Below are positions 45,837 through 58,854 of a stretch of DNA of 64,000 nucleotides, one piece after another. A program made the translations under genes and the position numbers. The stretch lies in contig JAWZSP010000006.1 in assembly GCA_034401135.1 (NCBI GenBank), positions 2,046,001 through 2,110,000 on the forward strand, in the 5' to 3' direction. Positions within the stretch are counted from its first letter, which is position 1. Every line of letters begins with the position of its first letter. Origin of the DNA: Volutella citrinella. Taxonomy: Eukaryota; Ascomycota; Sordariomycetes; Hypocreales; Nectriaceae. A model generated the notes under the pieces. The model had not been told where the DNA came from, made no database searches, and saw only the letters and a list, made by a program, of their open reading frames with translations.

Positions 45837-47844
45837 GGACTGTGTTGCTATGCCTGCTGAAGATATTAGCAACATGAGCACCGGTGCTCAGAGGGTTCAA
45901 ACATACCAATCAACTTTCTTTTAGTGCGTACGAGCACCGGGCGAAGGAGGCCGCTGGGACTTGGCACTTGCTCTTTGTCAAGTCCAAGTCACTGACTTTT
46001 TCGAGGGTGGGCGCCCTCTGGCAGCGCAGCCATTCTGGGGTGTCATGGCTGAGAACTGTGTTGCTATGCCTGCTGAAAATATTAGCAATCCGAATACAGA
46101 CAGTCATGGGTTCTTATGCTTGCCTTTGGTGAGGCTCCCCTTGGTGAGGCTCACGTTGACGCACCAATCTTCAAGAAATTGCTTCTCTGGTTCATGACGT
46201 TCGCGTACGCATGCAAGGCATTCAACTGGCTCAAAAAGTCAGATAGAGGCGCTTGGACTGTGTCGCTATGTCCCTGATGGGCGGCGTATCTCGCTAGATG
46301 GGGTGTCGCAAATACAGTCGACTTGACGCTCCCCAGAGCCCCGATGCTGAGCATCTCGTCACTCGTTCCCAACTTGTGCGCTTCAGGGCGTTGAGCCACA
46401 CGGGGTGCACGCCCTCTGGGAGCTGCGCAGCCATTTTGGGGTGGTCATGACTGTGGACTGTGTTGCTATGCCTGCTGAAAATACTAGCCACGAAGCTTGG
46501 GTTCTTGTGCTTTGCCCTTGGTGAGGCTCATATTGACGCAGCAATCTTCAAGAAATTGTTTGTCTTTTCTCTGGTTTATGACGTTGGCGTATACATGCAA
46601 GGCATTCATCTGACTTAAAAAGTCTAACAAAAGGTTGGCAAATGTCGTATGCCCTTAGTGCGCAGCGTATCTCGCCAGATGGGGCGTCGCAAAGATAGAC
46701 GCCTTAATACTCCCAAGAGCTGCGATGCTTAGCATCTCATCACTTGTTCCTAATGCATGCGCTTTAAAGAATGCATTAAGCTAGACAGGGTGCACGCCCT
46801 CTGGGAGCTGTGCCGCCATTCTCCCTCTCAGCGTGATGAGGCCGCTGTCGTTTATATAGCCCCTAATACGAGTTAGCTAGTTCATGCTACTTTTGACCCT
46901 TGTTCACACAGGTGCTCACATAGCATTGAGATCTTGCAAAGCAGCAAGAAGGCGCTTGGACTGTGTCGCTATGTCTGCTGAGAAATATTACATCAACTGT
47001 GAAAAGCAGGCGTCGGTACGTGCATACTTACAGCTTTGTTGTTGGTTTGGTAGAAAAAAAAAGATTGGGAGATGGGGATTGTGAAGGTGGGAAATGTGTT
47101 TGGTGAAAGAAGGGCAGAGAAGCGAGGAGTTCGTTCTCCGTGCGAGACGAGAAAAAGTAGCTATTCATTGCTAAATTTCCTCTCGCTCCTGGTTCAGTTT
47201 GGAGCCAGAGGCCGAGGACGGGTGGCAGGAACAGATGGCAGAGCCGTGAGTTAATGCAGCCAGAGGAAGGTGCGGAGCAGGGCCCCTGCTCCAAATCACC
47301 CATCATCGCTTGGCCAAGATTGCCTTCGGCGAGTCCTTGGTATCCATGCGGCCTCTCGCACCGATTCCATCGCAGGCGCTGGGCAAGTATTCTCGCGCTG
47401 CGGCGAATTGCAGACAGGGAAAAAGAGATCCCAACAGTTCTAAGACGTTCATTGCTAATAGTCTACTTTTTGTGGCAATGATCAAGCAGGTATAGGTGAA
47501 AGTCGACAACTGACGTCGTTTGACCTGCCTGTTTCACCTAATAGGCCTAGATGTTATTGGTTTACGTTCAGACCACTGACAGATTTCCAGCTGGCATAGC
47601 GACACAGTCCCGACACAGACAGGCCAAGAAGATCATCCACAACCTTCTGCCCCAATATTCCCGCCCCTCGTGGTATTCACATACCTCATGATGAATTGTC
47701 GTCAAACTGCGTACACGATTGCGAGCAGGCATGGCTACACTTGAAGCCGCAAGGCCGGCCACGCTCTCGGACATGTCGCATTCATCAAACCATTTTCCAG
47801 TCGAATACTCCCTACGCCCTGGATCTGGCACAGCGACACAGTCT
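45837..47844. repeat. dispersed 16-18 bp motif GGACTGTGTYGCTATG, seven copies, both orientations
   Basis: Plus-orientation copies start at 45837, 46053, 46256, 46455 and 46958. Minus-orientation copies lie at 47593-47610 and 47827-47844. Most plus copies continue as CCTGCTGAARATATTAGC. The spacing of the copies at 46053, 46256 and 46455 is about 200 bp, half the 390-bp unit. Confidence 0.75.
46000..46840 (-). pseudogene. tandem decayed fragments resembling DEAH-box helicase HA2 region
   Basis: Read on the minus strand, units of about 390 bp repeat at 46796, 46411 and 46013 (marked by GCCCTCT). The first two each encode MAAQLPEGVHPV followed by GTSDEMLSIAALGSIKAS, IFATPHLARYAAH, FLSQMNALHVYANVINQR and a trace of the QFLEDCCVN segment. 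The third is cut short after MAALPEGAHP. The order and spacing resemble the winged-helix/HA2 part of DEAH-box RNA helicases (the LPLDP.. and CSDEMLSIAAL-type motifs, then the LNxY and EWC-type segments). Stops are present: TAG where the sister unit has Trp, and TAA where it has Gln. No ATPase motifs are seen, so these are relics. Confidence 0.55.
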
Positions 47845-47944
47845 AGCATACCCAAGCTATACCTTGCTTCGTTGCAGTATCTAAATGCCCTGTAAGTACT
47901 GTACTAAAAATGCCAGGGAGAGCGGGCTAATCTCTCACATAGCT

Positions 47945-48112
47945 ACTGTGCGTGGAACCGGGAAGACACTCCTGCAGATCCTCAAGGCATCCGAGTTCGA
48001 GCTTGTGACAATGTATCCGGCTGAGCATCTGGCGAGGGAGTGGGATCCAACGATTGTCCCCAAGCTCTGGATCTTACCATGGGCTGCAGATCACCAACAC
48101 AGAGTCAAGGTC
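47945..48112 (+). pseudogene. partial second copy of the UPF1-like helicase N-terminal segment
   Basis: The frame VRGTGKTLLQILKASEFELV, TMYPAEHLAREWDPTIVP and LWILPWAADH matches the stretch VRGTEKTLLEILKAREFEFV, TMYQAVHLASQWDPKLVP and WTLPWGADH of the larger locus at about 50850-51000. The DNA is clearly related as well. Nothing before or after it in this copy follows the larger gene, so it is an isolated fragment about 2.9 kb upstream. Confidence 0.75.
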
Positions 48113-49225
48113 ACAGTCACAAGCAACATCTGCGCAGTCAGTTCCTCCTGCATCAATTAGCCAATAAACTAATTCTTCTTCCTTCCAGCATCTCTTCTTG
48201 TTTTCAACACATCCGAGTATGGACTTCAGCGCGTCATCAAGTCAGGTCTTGTTCCATAATAGTCCGACTTCCACCAGCACTTGGGTCAACAGCTTGTAGA
48301 TCTGAACTGAGAACGTTGGTGCATGCCGTTCAAGCATGGGTGTTAGAGTCTGCTTTGAACCCAATGATAAATGAGGCTCAACATTTTCTCAAGTCCGCGC
48401 TCGCCGCTGATATATTCGCCTCGATTTTGTTGGAATACCTAGGGTGACAGAAATCACCATCATCCCACGCCTGCATCATTCAGTTAAGGAAACAATTTCT
48501 TCTGTCTCCAATATCGCCCGGCTTCCCCGTGGCTCTGTCGCTAGGCAATTTCCGCGACCAGTGCTACGTCGCTGTAGTGGCGGCGCGATACCTGAAAGGC
48601 GGCCTGGAGCCTAATAGAGATTTCTGAGAGACCAAGGACATTCTCCCCCGCATTGACATCTTCCAGGCAAGCACTGAGAATGCTCTCTCTGGCCCTCTTC
48701 AATAGATCCGTCGAGGTTGGGCCATGTCCCTTTTCTCTATCGCGGTCCCCTCTCTTCCTAACCGCCAAAGACGACCCGACCCGATGCGAGCAGGTCCAGC
48801 TGATAGATCTACCCATCGCCGCCGGTCGCGCATGGCTGGCAGAGTTTGGGTCAAATTCCACGATAGGCTAGCTTTGGAGGTCCAATCGCAGACCAAGTCA
48901 GTAGACCCTGCGAAGCCCGGACGTCGCCCGTCACGATAATACATTCAAGCGCCGTCACGGCTGAGCCAGTGAATTGAGTATTGACGAGTTCATGCAGGCT
49001 TGTACCCAGTTCGCTGAGTTCACCGATTATTGTAACGTACCACCAATTCCCAGCGCCAAATCATTGAGCAGCAGCACCTTGGGATGTTAAACTTGGTTTT
49101 ACAACGGTATTTTGGGCTTGGTTCAGTTCACTAAATCAAGAACATAGCGGATCAACTGCATCGTATCAAGCGACTTGAAGCCGAGGACGTAGCAATGGGT
49201 CTCCAGGCCCTTGGTTCTGCACCTC

Positions 49226-49415
49226 TGGCTCTGTCTGCGACGGTAGAGCTCACTTGAATGCACGAGCAGTCTCAAGAATGGGTTGCCACTTGCCAGCTGC
49301 CATTCTCAATTGTTACTGGCTCAGCCGTGACTGTGGAGCTGATTTGAATGGACGAGCAGTCGCAACAATGGCTTGCCAGGTGTCAAGCAGTGAGAATAAT
49401 GGCTTGCCAGCTGCT
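49226..49415. repeat. imperfect direct duplication, period 90 bp
   Basis: TTGAATGCACGAGCAGTCTC at 49254 recurs as TTGAATGGACGAGCAGTCGC at 49344, each followed by CAA(G/C)AATGG(G/C)TTGCCA. A third short echo (AATGGCTTGCCAGCTGC) starts at 49398. Confidence 0.75.
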
Positions 49416-49733
49416 AAGGCCGCATGCTTCCACATCCAAAGCTTCGCCTCCTCTCCTCTCCTTTCTCCTTCTTCCTTCTTCACAGTCCAGATCCCCAGCG
49501 CCGCTCCTCGTAGTGGCTTCTTTTTTTCGTCCTTCGGTGTGCCCTGGCCCGCCGTCGCCTCGATTCTGGAGGCTCTGTCCGATCTCGTCCGTATCGCCCA
49601 CGAAGTAGGCACTCGGCCACTTGCTGATCTTTGACCAGGTCTTCTCCGGAAACCCGGTCGCCACAAGGCACTGGGACATCCACACCGACTGTCAAAAGAC
49701 GTCGGTATCATTCCAACCCCCCCCTTCTCTTCG

Positions 49734-50074
49734 GTGAGTTAACCCATGATGCTGACACTCAGTCATATGCTAATCCTGGACCAGTTTCGCCCGGCAGCTC
49801 GACGGTCAATAGACATCGGGACTTTTCTCTCCCCCTCCTCTTTTGTGAGTTGCCTATTGAAGCTGACATTCAGTCATATGCTAATCTTGGACCAGCATCG
49901 CTCGGAATCCCCGTAGTCACCGGACGTCGGTACCATTCCCCTGGCCCCTTTCCCTCTCGTGCATATGACCCATGTAGCAAACACTCGGTCTCATGCTAAT
50001 CTGAGACCAGTTTGACTCGGAATCCCGGTCGTCACTAGACACCGCTACTATTCACCCACCTCTCCCCCGTGAGT
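49734..50074 (+). repeat. tandem array of intron-like modules, about 111-115 bp period
   Basis: Three units of 51-52 nt look like introns: 49734-49784 and 49845-49895 start GTGAGTT, 49959-50010 starts GTGCAT. All contain ATGCTAAT as branch point and end ACCAG. The pieces between them are about 60 nt, pyrimidine-rich, and share TCGGTAYCATTCC-like and GGAATCCC-like blocks. A further acceptor (TTGACCAG, ending 49638) precedes the array and a further donor (GTGAGTAC, 50069) follows it. The array lies just upstream of the helicase locus at 50233, so it could be its multi-exon leader. Confidence 0.7.
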
Positions 50075-50232
50075 ACATTCTAGTGCTATTTCATTCAGGA
50101 GTTAACATTTCAAGTAGACCTTACTAGTACTCACTAGAGGCTAGTACTACAAGGTTTGTATTGGCATCCCCTAAACATTACTGTGTTTCATTTTCTCTCA
50201 ACATTCGCTAATCATCAAATACAACAGAGACC

Positions 50233-52975
50233 ATGCCTCAATCAACCAAGTCCGACGCCGCACCCCGCAAGTCCAAGAAGAAATCGGCAAATTTCTACCG
50301 GCCTTGTGCCCTTCTCCTAGGATCTCCATCCGATGGGGATTTCCTTGGAGGAAAAAGTCTTGGTCTCGAGACGGACATCGACCTGGCCCTCCTCCATTTC
50401 AAGAGGCCCGACAATGAACAATGGATCGGATTCTCCTTGGATCTGCCATTCGGGCCAGACCTCGAAAAAGATGGGTTTGGAGTGTGTCATAGAGGTATGT
50501 TCCACGTCTTTTCATATATGTTCACCAGCATCATTCCCAAAGTTTTTCACTGAATTCCCAAACTCCGGACTGGAAAGTCGCTAACGAGGACAAAGTCAAC
50601 ACAGCCGGTTCCCATACCGTACAACCGGCGTCGATGTTCAAGCTCAACGTGGTTCTCCCTCCTGCTGATGTGACCATCGAGATCACCCCGGCTAGCGATG
50701 AGCTCAAGTCACGCCTCCCCGCCAGCTGGAGCCCGAAGACCTCCCACATGCACGTCTACGTCCGAGAAGGTGCTGAAATCAAGATCCAGAACCTCGGGAT
50801 GCCTTTCTCCAACCCCGGCCACGAGTCGGAAGGCTGGCTCAACAACCAGCCTGTGCGTGGGACCGAAAAGACGCTCCTGGAGATCCTCAAGGCACGCGAG
50901 TTCGAGTTTGTGACCATGTACCAAGCCGTTCACTTGGCAAGCCAGTGGGATCCAAAGCTGGTACCTGGACCATGGACATTGCCATGGGGTGCCGATCACC
51001 GATGGGACGAGGGCATCTACGCCGCCAAGGCCAGCAGACACAAGGGTGGCCAGTTCACAAAGCCATGGTCTTATAGCGATGACAACACTCACATCGCCGC
51101 GCAGACCCAGTCGGTAGCCCAAGATATCCTATGGATCGAGCAGGCTGCTGAGTATCTTCGGAACACCCGCCTCCGGGCATACTTTGTCCCTTACGACGAC
51201 AAGGTCCCTTGCGCCCGCTTCTATGCGGTGATTCACCTCCCGGAACTGTTCTGGGAAAGCTATTCCGAACCCTGGCGTCACCTGGCCCATGACGAGAGAC
51301 TCACCCTCGACGTGATTGAGACAGGACATGAGGAAGTCCCCGCGCCGGACGGGAAGTACCAACCTCCTAAGGACGCACCCCGCTGGCCCGCCTCCATCAC
51401 CCATCATCCCGAGGACATCGCTGTGCTGGCCGATCACCTTGTTGGCGACAGCGACCTGGTCCTCCTGGTGTCTCGTCCCAAGCCTCAACCAGGCAAGAAG
51501 TCGAGCAAGTGGGAGCCCCGGACTTTTAGCAACCGCCGCAATGCGAACCGGGCTCTGAAGGAGAGCAACGACAAGTAGGACTGCGTTGTCTTAAACTTCG
51601 ACACTGGAATGTCCGACTGTGAGCGCAAGGTCAACGCCATCTGCATGTTCGATGCCCTCGAGGAGCATACCAACATGGAGGCCTTTGGGCTTCTCAAAGA
51701 CGAGAGCGGCACAGTCCAGGGATCCGACGATGCTCACGCCAGGGCAAATGAACAGAGAGCCATTGCCCGTGCCATTGTCCGAGGCCGAGGATTCGATGGT
51801 ATTGCTTTCCGCCCCCGAGCATCTCAGCCAGAAGGTGGCGAAGAAGAAGTTACCGAGAGCAAGGCAGCCGTCAACCTGGCGGGAGGCATCCCAGTCCTCG
51901 AAAACATCAACCTCATGAACATCAACAACCAGGTTGAGCTTGAGGCGCTGCTCCTGAACGTCCTACCAAACGACCGTGAGAGATGCCAGAAATACTTCAA
52001 CAAGCGACCCCAGGGCATCGGTATCATCACAACAGTCGTGAGTTTGCCTGATATCCTCCCCCTCCCCGCCGGCGCCATACTGACAAGTAATAGAGTCCAG
52101 GCTTTGGCAAGATTACCGCCACCAGCGTCGCGGCATATGGCATGGCTCGGTCTCTCGGCAAGGTCTACCTCTCGGCCCCAACCCACATCGCCGTTGACAA
52201 CATTGCCAACCGACTTATGGCTGTCAGCTTTGGCGTGGCTGAGCGAGTCAACAAAGGCGAGGCCCATAACGACCGATCCCAGGTCCGCCGTCTCATGGTA
52301 GTCCGCGGCTACGACATCGAGGATGAGATCGATGCGGTGAACTTCCTCCTGAAGAATCCGAGAAGCCGCGGCAATCCCCCATCCCACGACCGCCACTGGC
52401 CCTCTCGTTGGAAGCTGGAGAACTCGCTCGCGTACTGGTTCCTCAGGGTTTTAGGATCCCCTGCCGTTCCCGCGCTGCTCCCAGACGATTCCATGGCGCT
52501 TCTCGAATTGCAGCGAGCAATCAATCTTCCATCGGCCCATCATGCCCTTGTTCGCCTGCGTCAGGTCGCTACCGGGGCTGTGGATTGGCAGCAGTACAAC
52601 CGCGGCAACACGGTCGACCGCAACCAGCTTCAAGATTACCTAGCCACCGTCCTCAAGTACGCAGATGTGGTCGCCACTACGCCTGCTCTGTCGTGCCAGG
52701 TGCCCTATCAGTCCTGGAAGAGCGGTACTGCCCGTGGCGTGGTTATCGACGAGGCGGGTAGTATTGGCCGCCCCGATCTCTACTCCGTCTGGGGTAACTG
52801 CGCGCTCCCTCTGATCCTGGCTGGCGACGAGAAGCAGCTGCCTCCCGCCGTCATTTCGCTTAATGACAAAGACAGTGAAGGCAACGCGCGCAACCGCCAT
52901 GCGCAAGATGCCCGAGTTTCGGCTTTAGAGTTCTTCAAGGCGGCTGGCTGGCCCGTCTACCGCTTGCACACATAA
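50233..52975 (+). pseudogene. broken UPF1-like SF1 helicase gene
   Basis: Exons 50233-50494, 50578-52037 and 52094-52975 form one reading frame of about 867 codons, interrupted by TAG at 51576-51578 (between SNDK and DCVVLNFDTG) and ended by TAA at 52973-52975. The N-terminal half has no known domain. The helicase part begins with SPGFGKITATSVAAYGMA, a Walker A in which the usual T/S after GK is Ile, then VYLSAPTHIAVDNIANRL (motif Ia). The DEAG box is VVIDEAGSIGRPDLYSVWG, followed by LILAGDEKQLPPAV (motif III). It stops at AAGWPVYRLHT, before motifs IV-VI, so the second RecA domain is missing. TAA may replace a CAA Gln codon. It is probably a decayed member of a fungal NAM7/UPF1-type family. 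Confidence 0.75.
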
Positions 52976-53806
52976 CTCATCTCATGTAAAATGTCCTTTG
53001 CCAATTGGGATTCAGCCTGCCACGATTGATAGCGAGAATTTACATAATACATACAAAGCCTTTGATACAAATGAACAAACATTGCACCTAGATTCTTCCA
53101 GTTGAGCCTGCTGCGGCAGCGCTATCACAAGGTGCTGGTGCCAGCCCTGGAGCCTTACCCGGAATAATAACTAGACCATTCAATGTCCGGGCGCAATTTC
53201 CGTCTCATGCTGCCAAGAATGCGCACAATTTGATAGTGGTATGTCTGCTAATTTATAGCGCTTGGACGCTAATTTTATAGTGGACATTCGATTCTGCGAT
53301 TCTCGGTTTTCTGCCATTTGCACGAGCTCTTGGCAGGCCCTAGCTAATGTCGGGTGCGACCATGGCCGCTTGTAGCTCAAATTTAATGCGTTCGATATCG
53401 AGGCCATCAACAGCCCTCCTCCCGTCCAGATCAGTCGTCCGTTTGGAGACTCCACCTTTGGCCCGTTACCATGACCCCAAGAACACCTAGTGTAAGGCAG
53501 TCGTGACATTTGATCCAATCAACACCCGCACTAACACGGCCACGCAGCCAAGTGCAAGCCCTTGCAGGAGATCAGCCGCAATTCCAAGCGATTACAGGTG
53601 CAAGGAAAAGGCCAGACCAAGATTTCCTTTGGGCAGTCTGCCACCTTCACGTCTGCAACTCCCGTTCGGACGAGGGTTGTGAGATGCTCCTAGAAGATGT
53701 ACAGATACGCTTAGGTGCAGATTAAGAACGTATAGTATCAGGGTTAGTTTATCATGATACAGGCTTCAATTTAGTTTAGCATACTGCTAGGTTTCTGCTG
53801 GCACAC
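52976..53806. other. stretch with an echo of the next gene
   Basis: No intact gene is visible. At 53549-53699 the plus strand reads CKPLQEISRNSKRLQVQGKG then QTKISFGQSATFTSATPVRT, which parallels SRNVKTLEKAASAKGQSKLS (about 53870-53930) of the following locus. It is a likely second copy of the same N-terminal segment. Confidence 0.5.
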
Positions 53807-55410
53807 TTGTTGGCTCTGCCAACTCCCGCCTCTGTGTCTGTGGCCACACCGGCTCTGCCAAAGACCAGTCGCAATGTCAAGACCCTGGAAAAGGCAGCCT
53901 CCGCAAAGGGCCAGTCTAAGCTGTCGTTTGCTCCTCGGTCAGCAGACACCCAGGCTGCGACTCCTGGGCCTGCACTCCCCCTCGTGACTCCAGGCTCTTT
54001 TCGGTCAAGTCCTGCTACCCTGGGCTCACCGTCTGTCCGTCCTCGACTCGTACTGCCGGTCCCAGGTGGCACACCCCAGCCCTCAACACCTGTGCGTCCG
54101 CCAGGCCGACGCTCCGCTCCCGTCCAGGCCCAGACGGCGCTGAGTTACCTGTCTGAGGAAGAGGAAGATGAAGATGCCATTCCTGAGCCCGCTTCTCTCT
54201 AGGGGAGGAAAGCCGACATGATCAGAGAGGCTGCTGGTCCAGTCGTCCAAACCGTGCCGTCAAGTCTGCCGAAGATGACGACCTTGTGCCTGACGAGGAC
54301 AGCGAGGATGATGAACCTCTCGATGGAGATGACGAAGATGCCGAGGATGAAGCCATCGAATGCCTGGACATCGGCGATGAAGAGCTGGAAGACAGGCTCG
54401 TTCAGGTGGGCAAGCAGCCAATCGCCAAACAGCAGATGGTTATCACTGCTCCTGGACCAAGAAAGCCCTGGGTTGAAGCGGTCTATCACTTCGTCGCTCG
54501 GAGCGGTGTTCCTTACCATGCGAATCCCAACGTATACATGGTGTGTTCGTTTTAAACCTTGCGAAAAGGATGTACTCGCCTGTGTACCTTCCGTTGGTTG
54601 ACGAATTTCTCGGCGCCAAGCATGTTTCTATACTACGAAATCGCTGCAACAGAAATGCAGAGAAGGCTGGATATGGGGAGAAGGAACTTGACTCCATCAA
54701 TTTGATCTTCTTCATGGTGGTACATCTTGCGACAAAGATTGTCCAACTTCTAAAGGATCGACCCTCTGCTGCACGGGATGAGATCCTCTTCTACAATCTT
54801 GACCGATGGGGCCTACCCATGGTTCCATGGAAGTATCATGCTTTCAAGATGTCCCTTGCTAAAGGCCCAGACCATAGGATTGCGATGAAGCTCTGTAATA
54901 TCGCCCAAGGCGAGCAGTTCGATCCATTGCGACACATCGATCTCGACGCTGCGACAGTTATCTTCGATACTATAGCCACGAACTGCGCCATGTATTGCTA
55001 CTCAAACGAGGACTGGGCTGGCATTCGGGAAGGGTTTCGCGACGATGACAGATCTAAGGTTTCACATACCTAGCCATTCTGATCAACGCCCATTTTGCTG
55101 TGAGTGGCCTGGCTGCAGTAAGACTTTCAAGACCCCGAGATCGCTTCAAGGGCATCTGGCTAGGGCCCACGCATCCGGGGATCACAAGTGTGAGGAGCCC
55201 GGATGTGTCAAGATCTTCAAGAATGCACGATTGCTTCGCAAACATTGGACTGGTTTCCACTCATCCAGAGAGCACAAATGTGATGAGCCTGGATGCGGTA
55301 AGACCTTTAAGTACAAGGACGGCCTCCAAAGACATAAAAGGCAGTCAAATTCGACCGGTCAAAGTCTGTCATCGGTCAGTGCGTTGACAAGGCCAGACAC
55401 AGAAACCTGA
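53807..55410 (+). pseudogene. broken C2H2 zinc-finger gene
   Basis: Three successive frames look like parts of one protein. Part 1 (53807-54202) is Ser/Pro-rich with AKGQSKLSFAPRSADTQAAT and an acidic end (LSEEEEDEDAIPEP). It is followed in another frame by DEDSEDDEPLDGDDEDAEDE, then KPWVEAVYHFVARSGVPYH, ending at 54555. Part 2 (54543-55073) includes FLGAKHVSILRNRCNRNAEK, DSINLIFFMVVHLATKIVQL and TNCAMYCYSNEDWAGI. Part 3 (55045-55410) has three C2H2 fingers of the C-x4-C-x12-H-x4-H type: CCEWPGCSKTFKTPRSLQGH, CEEPGCVKIFKNARLLRKHW and CDEPGCGKTFKYKDGLQRHK, the last lacking its final His. Unrecognised introns could join some parts, but the frame changes look like decay. Family and DNA target are unknown. 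Confidence 0.5.
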
Positions 55411-55779
55411 ATGTCCACGCGACCCCAAGGTCCCTGTGACGGCTCACGTAGGTGGCCGGAAGCGAAAAAGAGGGCTTAGAAAGGAAGAAGAAGATTGACT
55501 CGCACAGAATTGTGATAGCTAGCCTCCACCCTTCGCTGCACACTGGGTTCGTAGGTTGAACCTAGGGTGCTAGCTGTGTGGGGCAGGCTGCCGAAGGCCA
55601 AGACCCTCCAACATCACGTGACCCGTGACAGTCCCCGTACCAGACTTGACTCCCAACCCGCCTGGTTCGAAGATGAAGATGCAAGACTGTCTCCCATGCA
55701 TCTTAATTACTTTACGCAACCTATGCCAAGACACTAGAAAGAACATTCCTCAATTTTAAATAGAGTATTTCACTATCAA
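55411..55779. other. convergent intergenic stretch
   Basis: No gene is seen between the zinc-finger relic and the sulfatase stop codon. Confidence 0.45.

Positions 55780-58854
<3,075 letters not shown>

Larger units (their letters stand above)
45516..50232. other. repeat-rich region with decayed gene fragments
   Basis: No intact gene is visible in 4.7 kb. It holds an inverted repeat, decayed HA2-like helicase fragments, copies of the GGACTGTGTYGCTATG motif, a partial helicase duplication, a 90-bp duplication and an array of intron-like modules, each listed separately. Confidence 0.6.
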
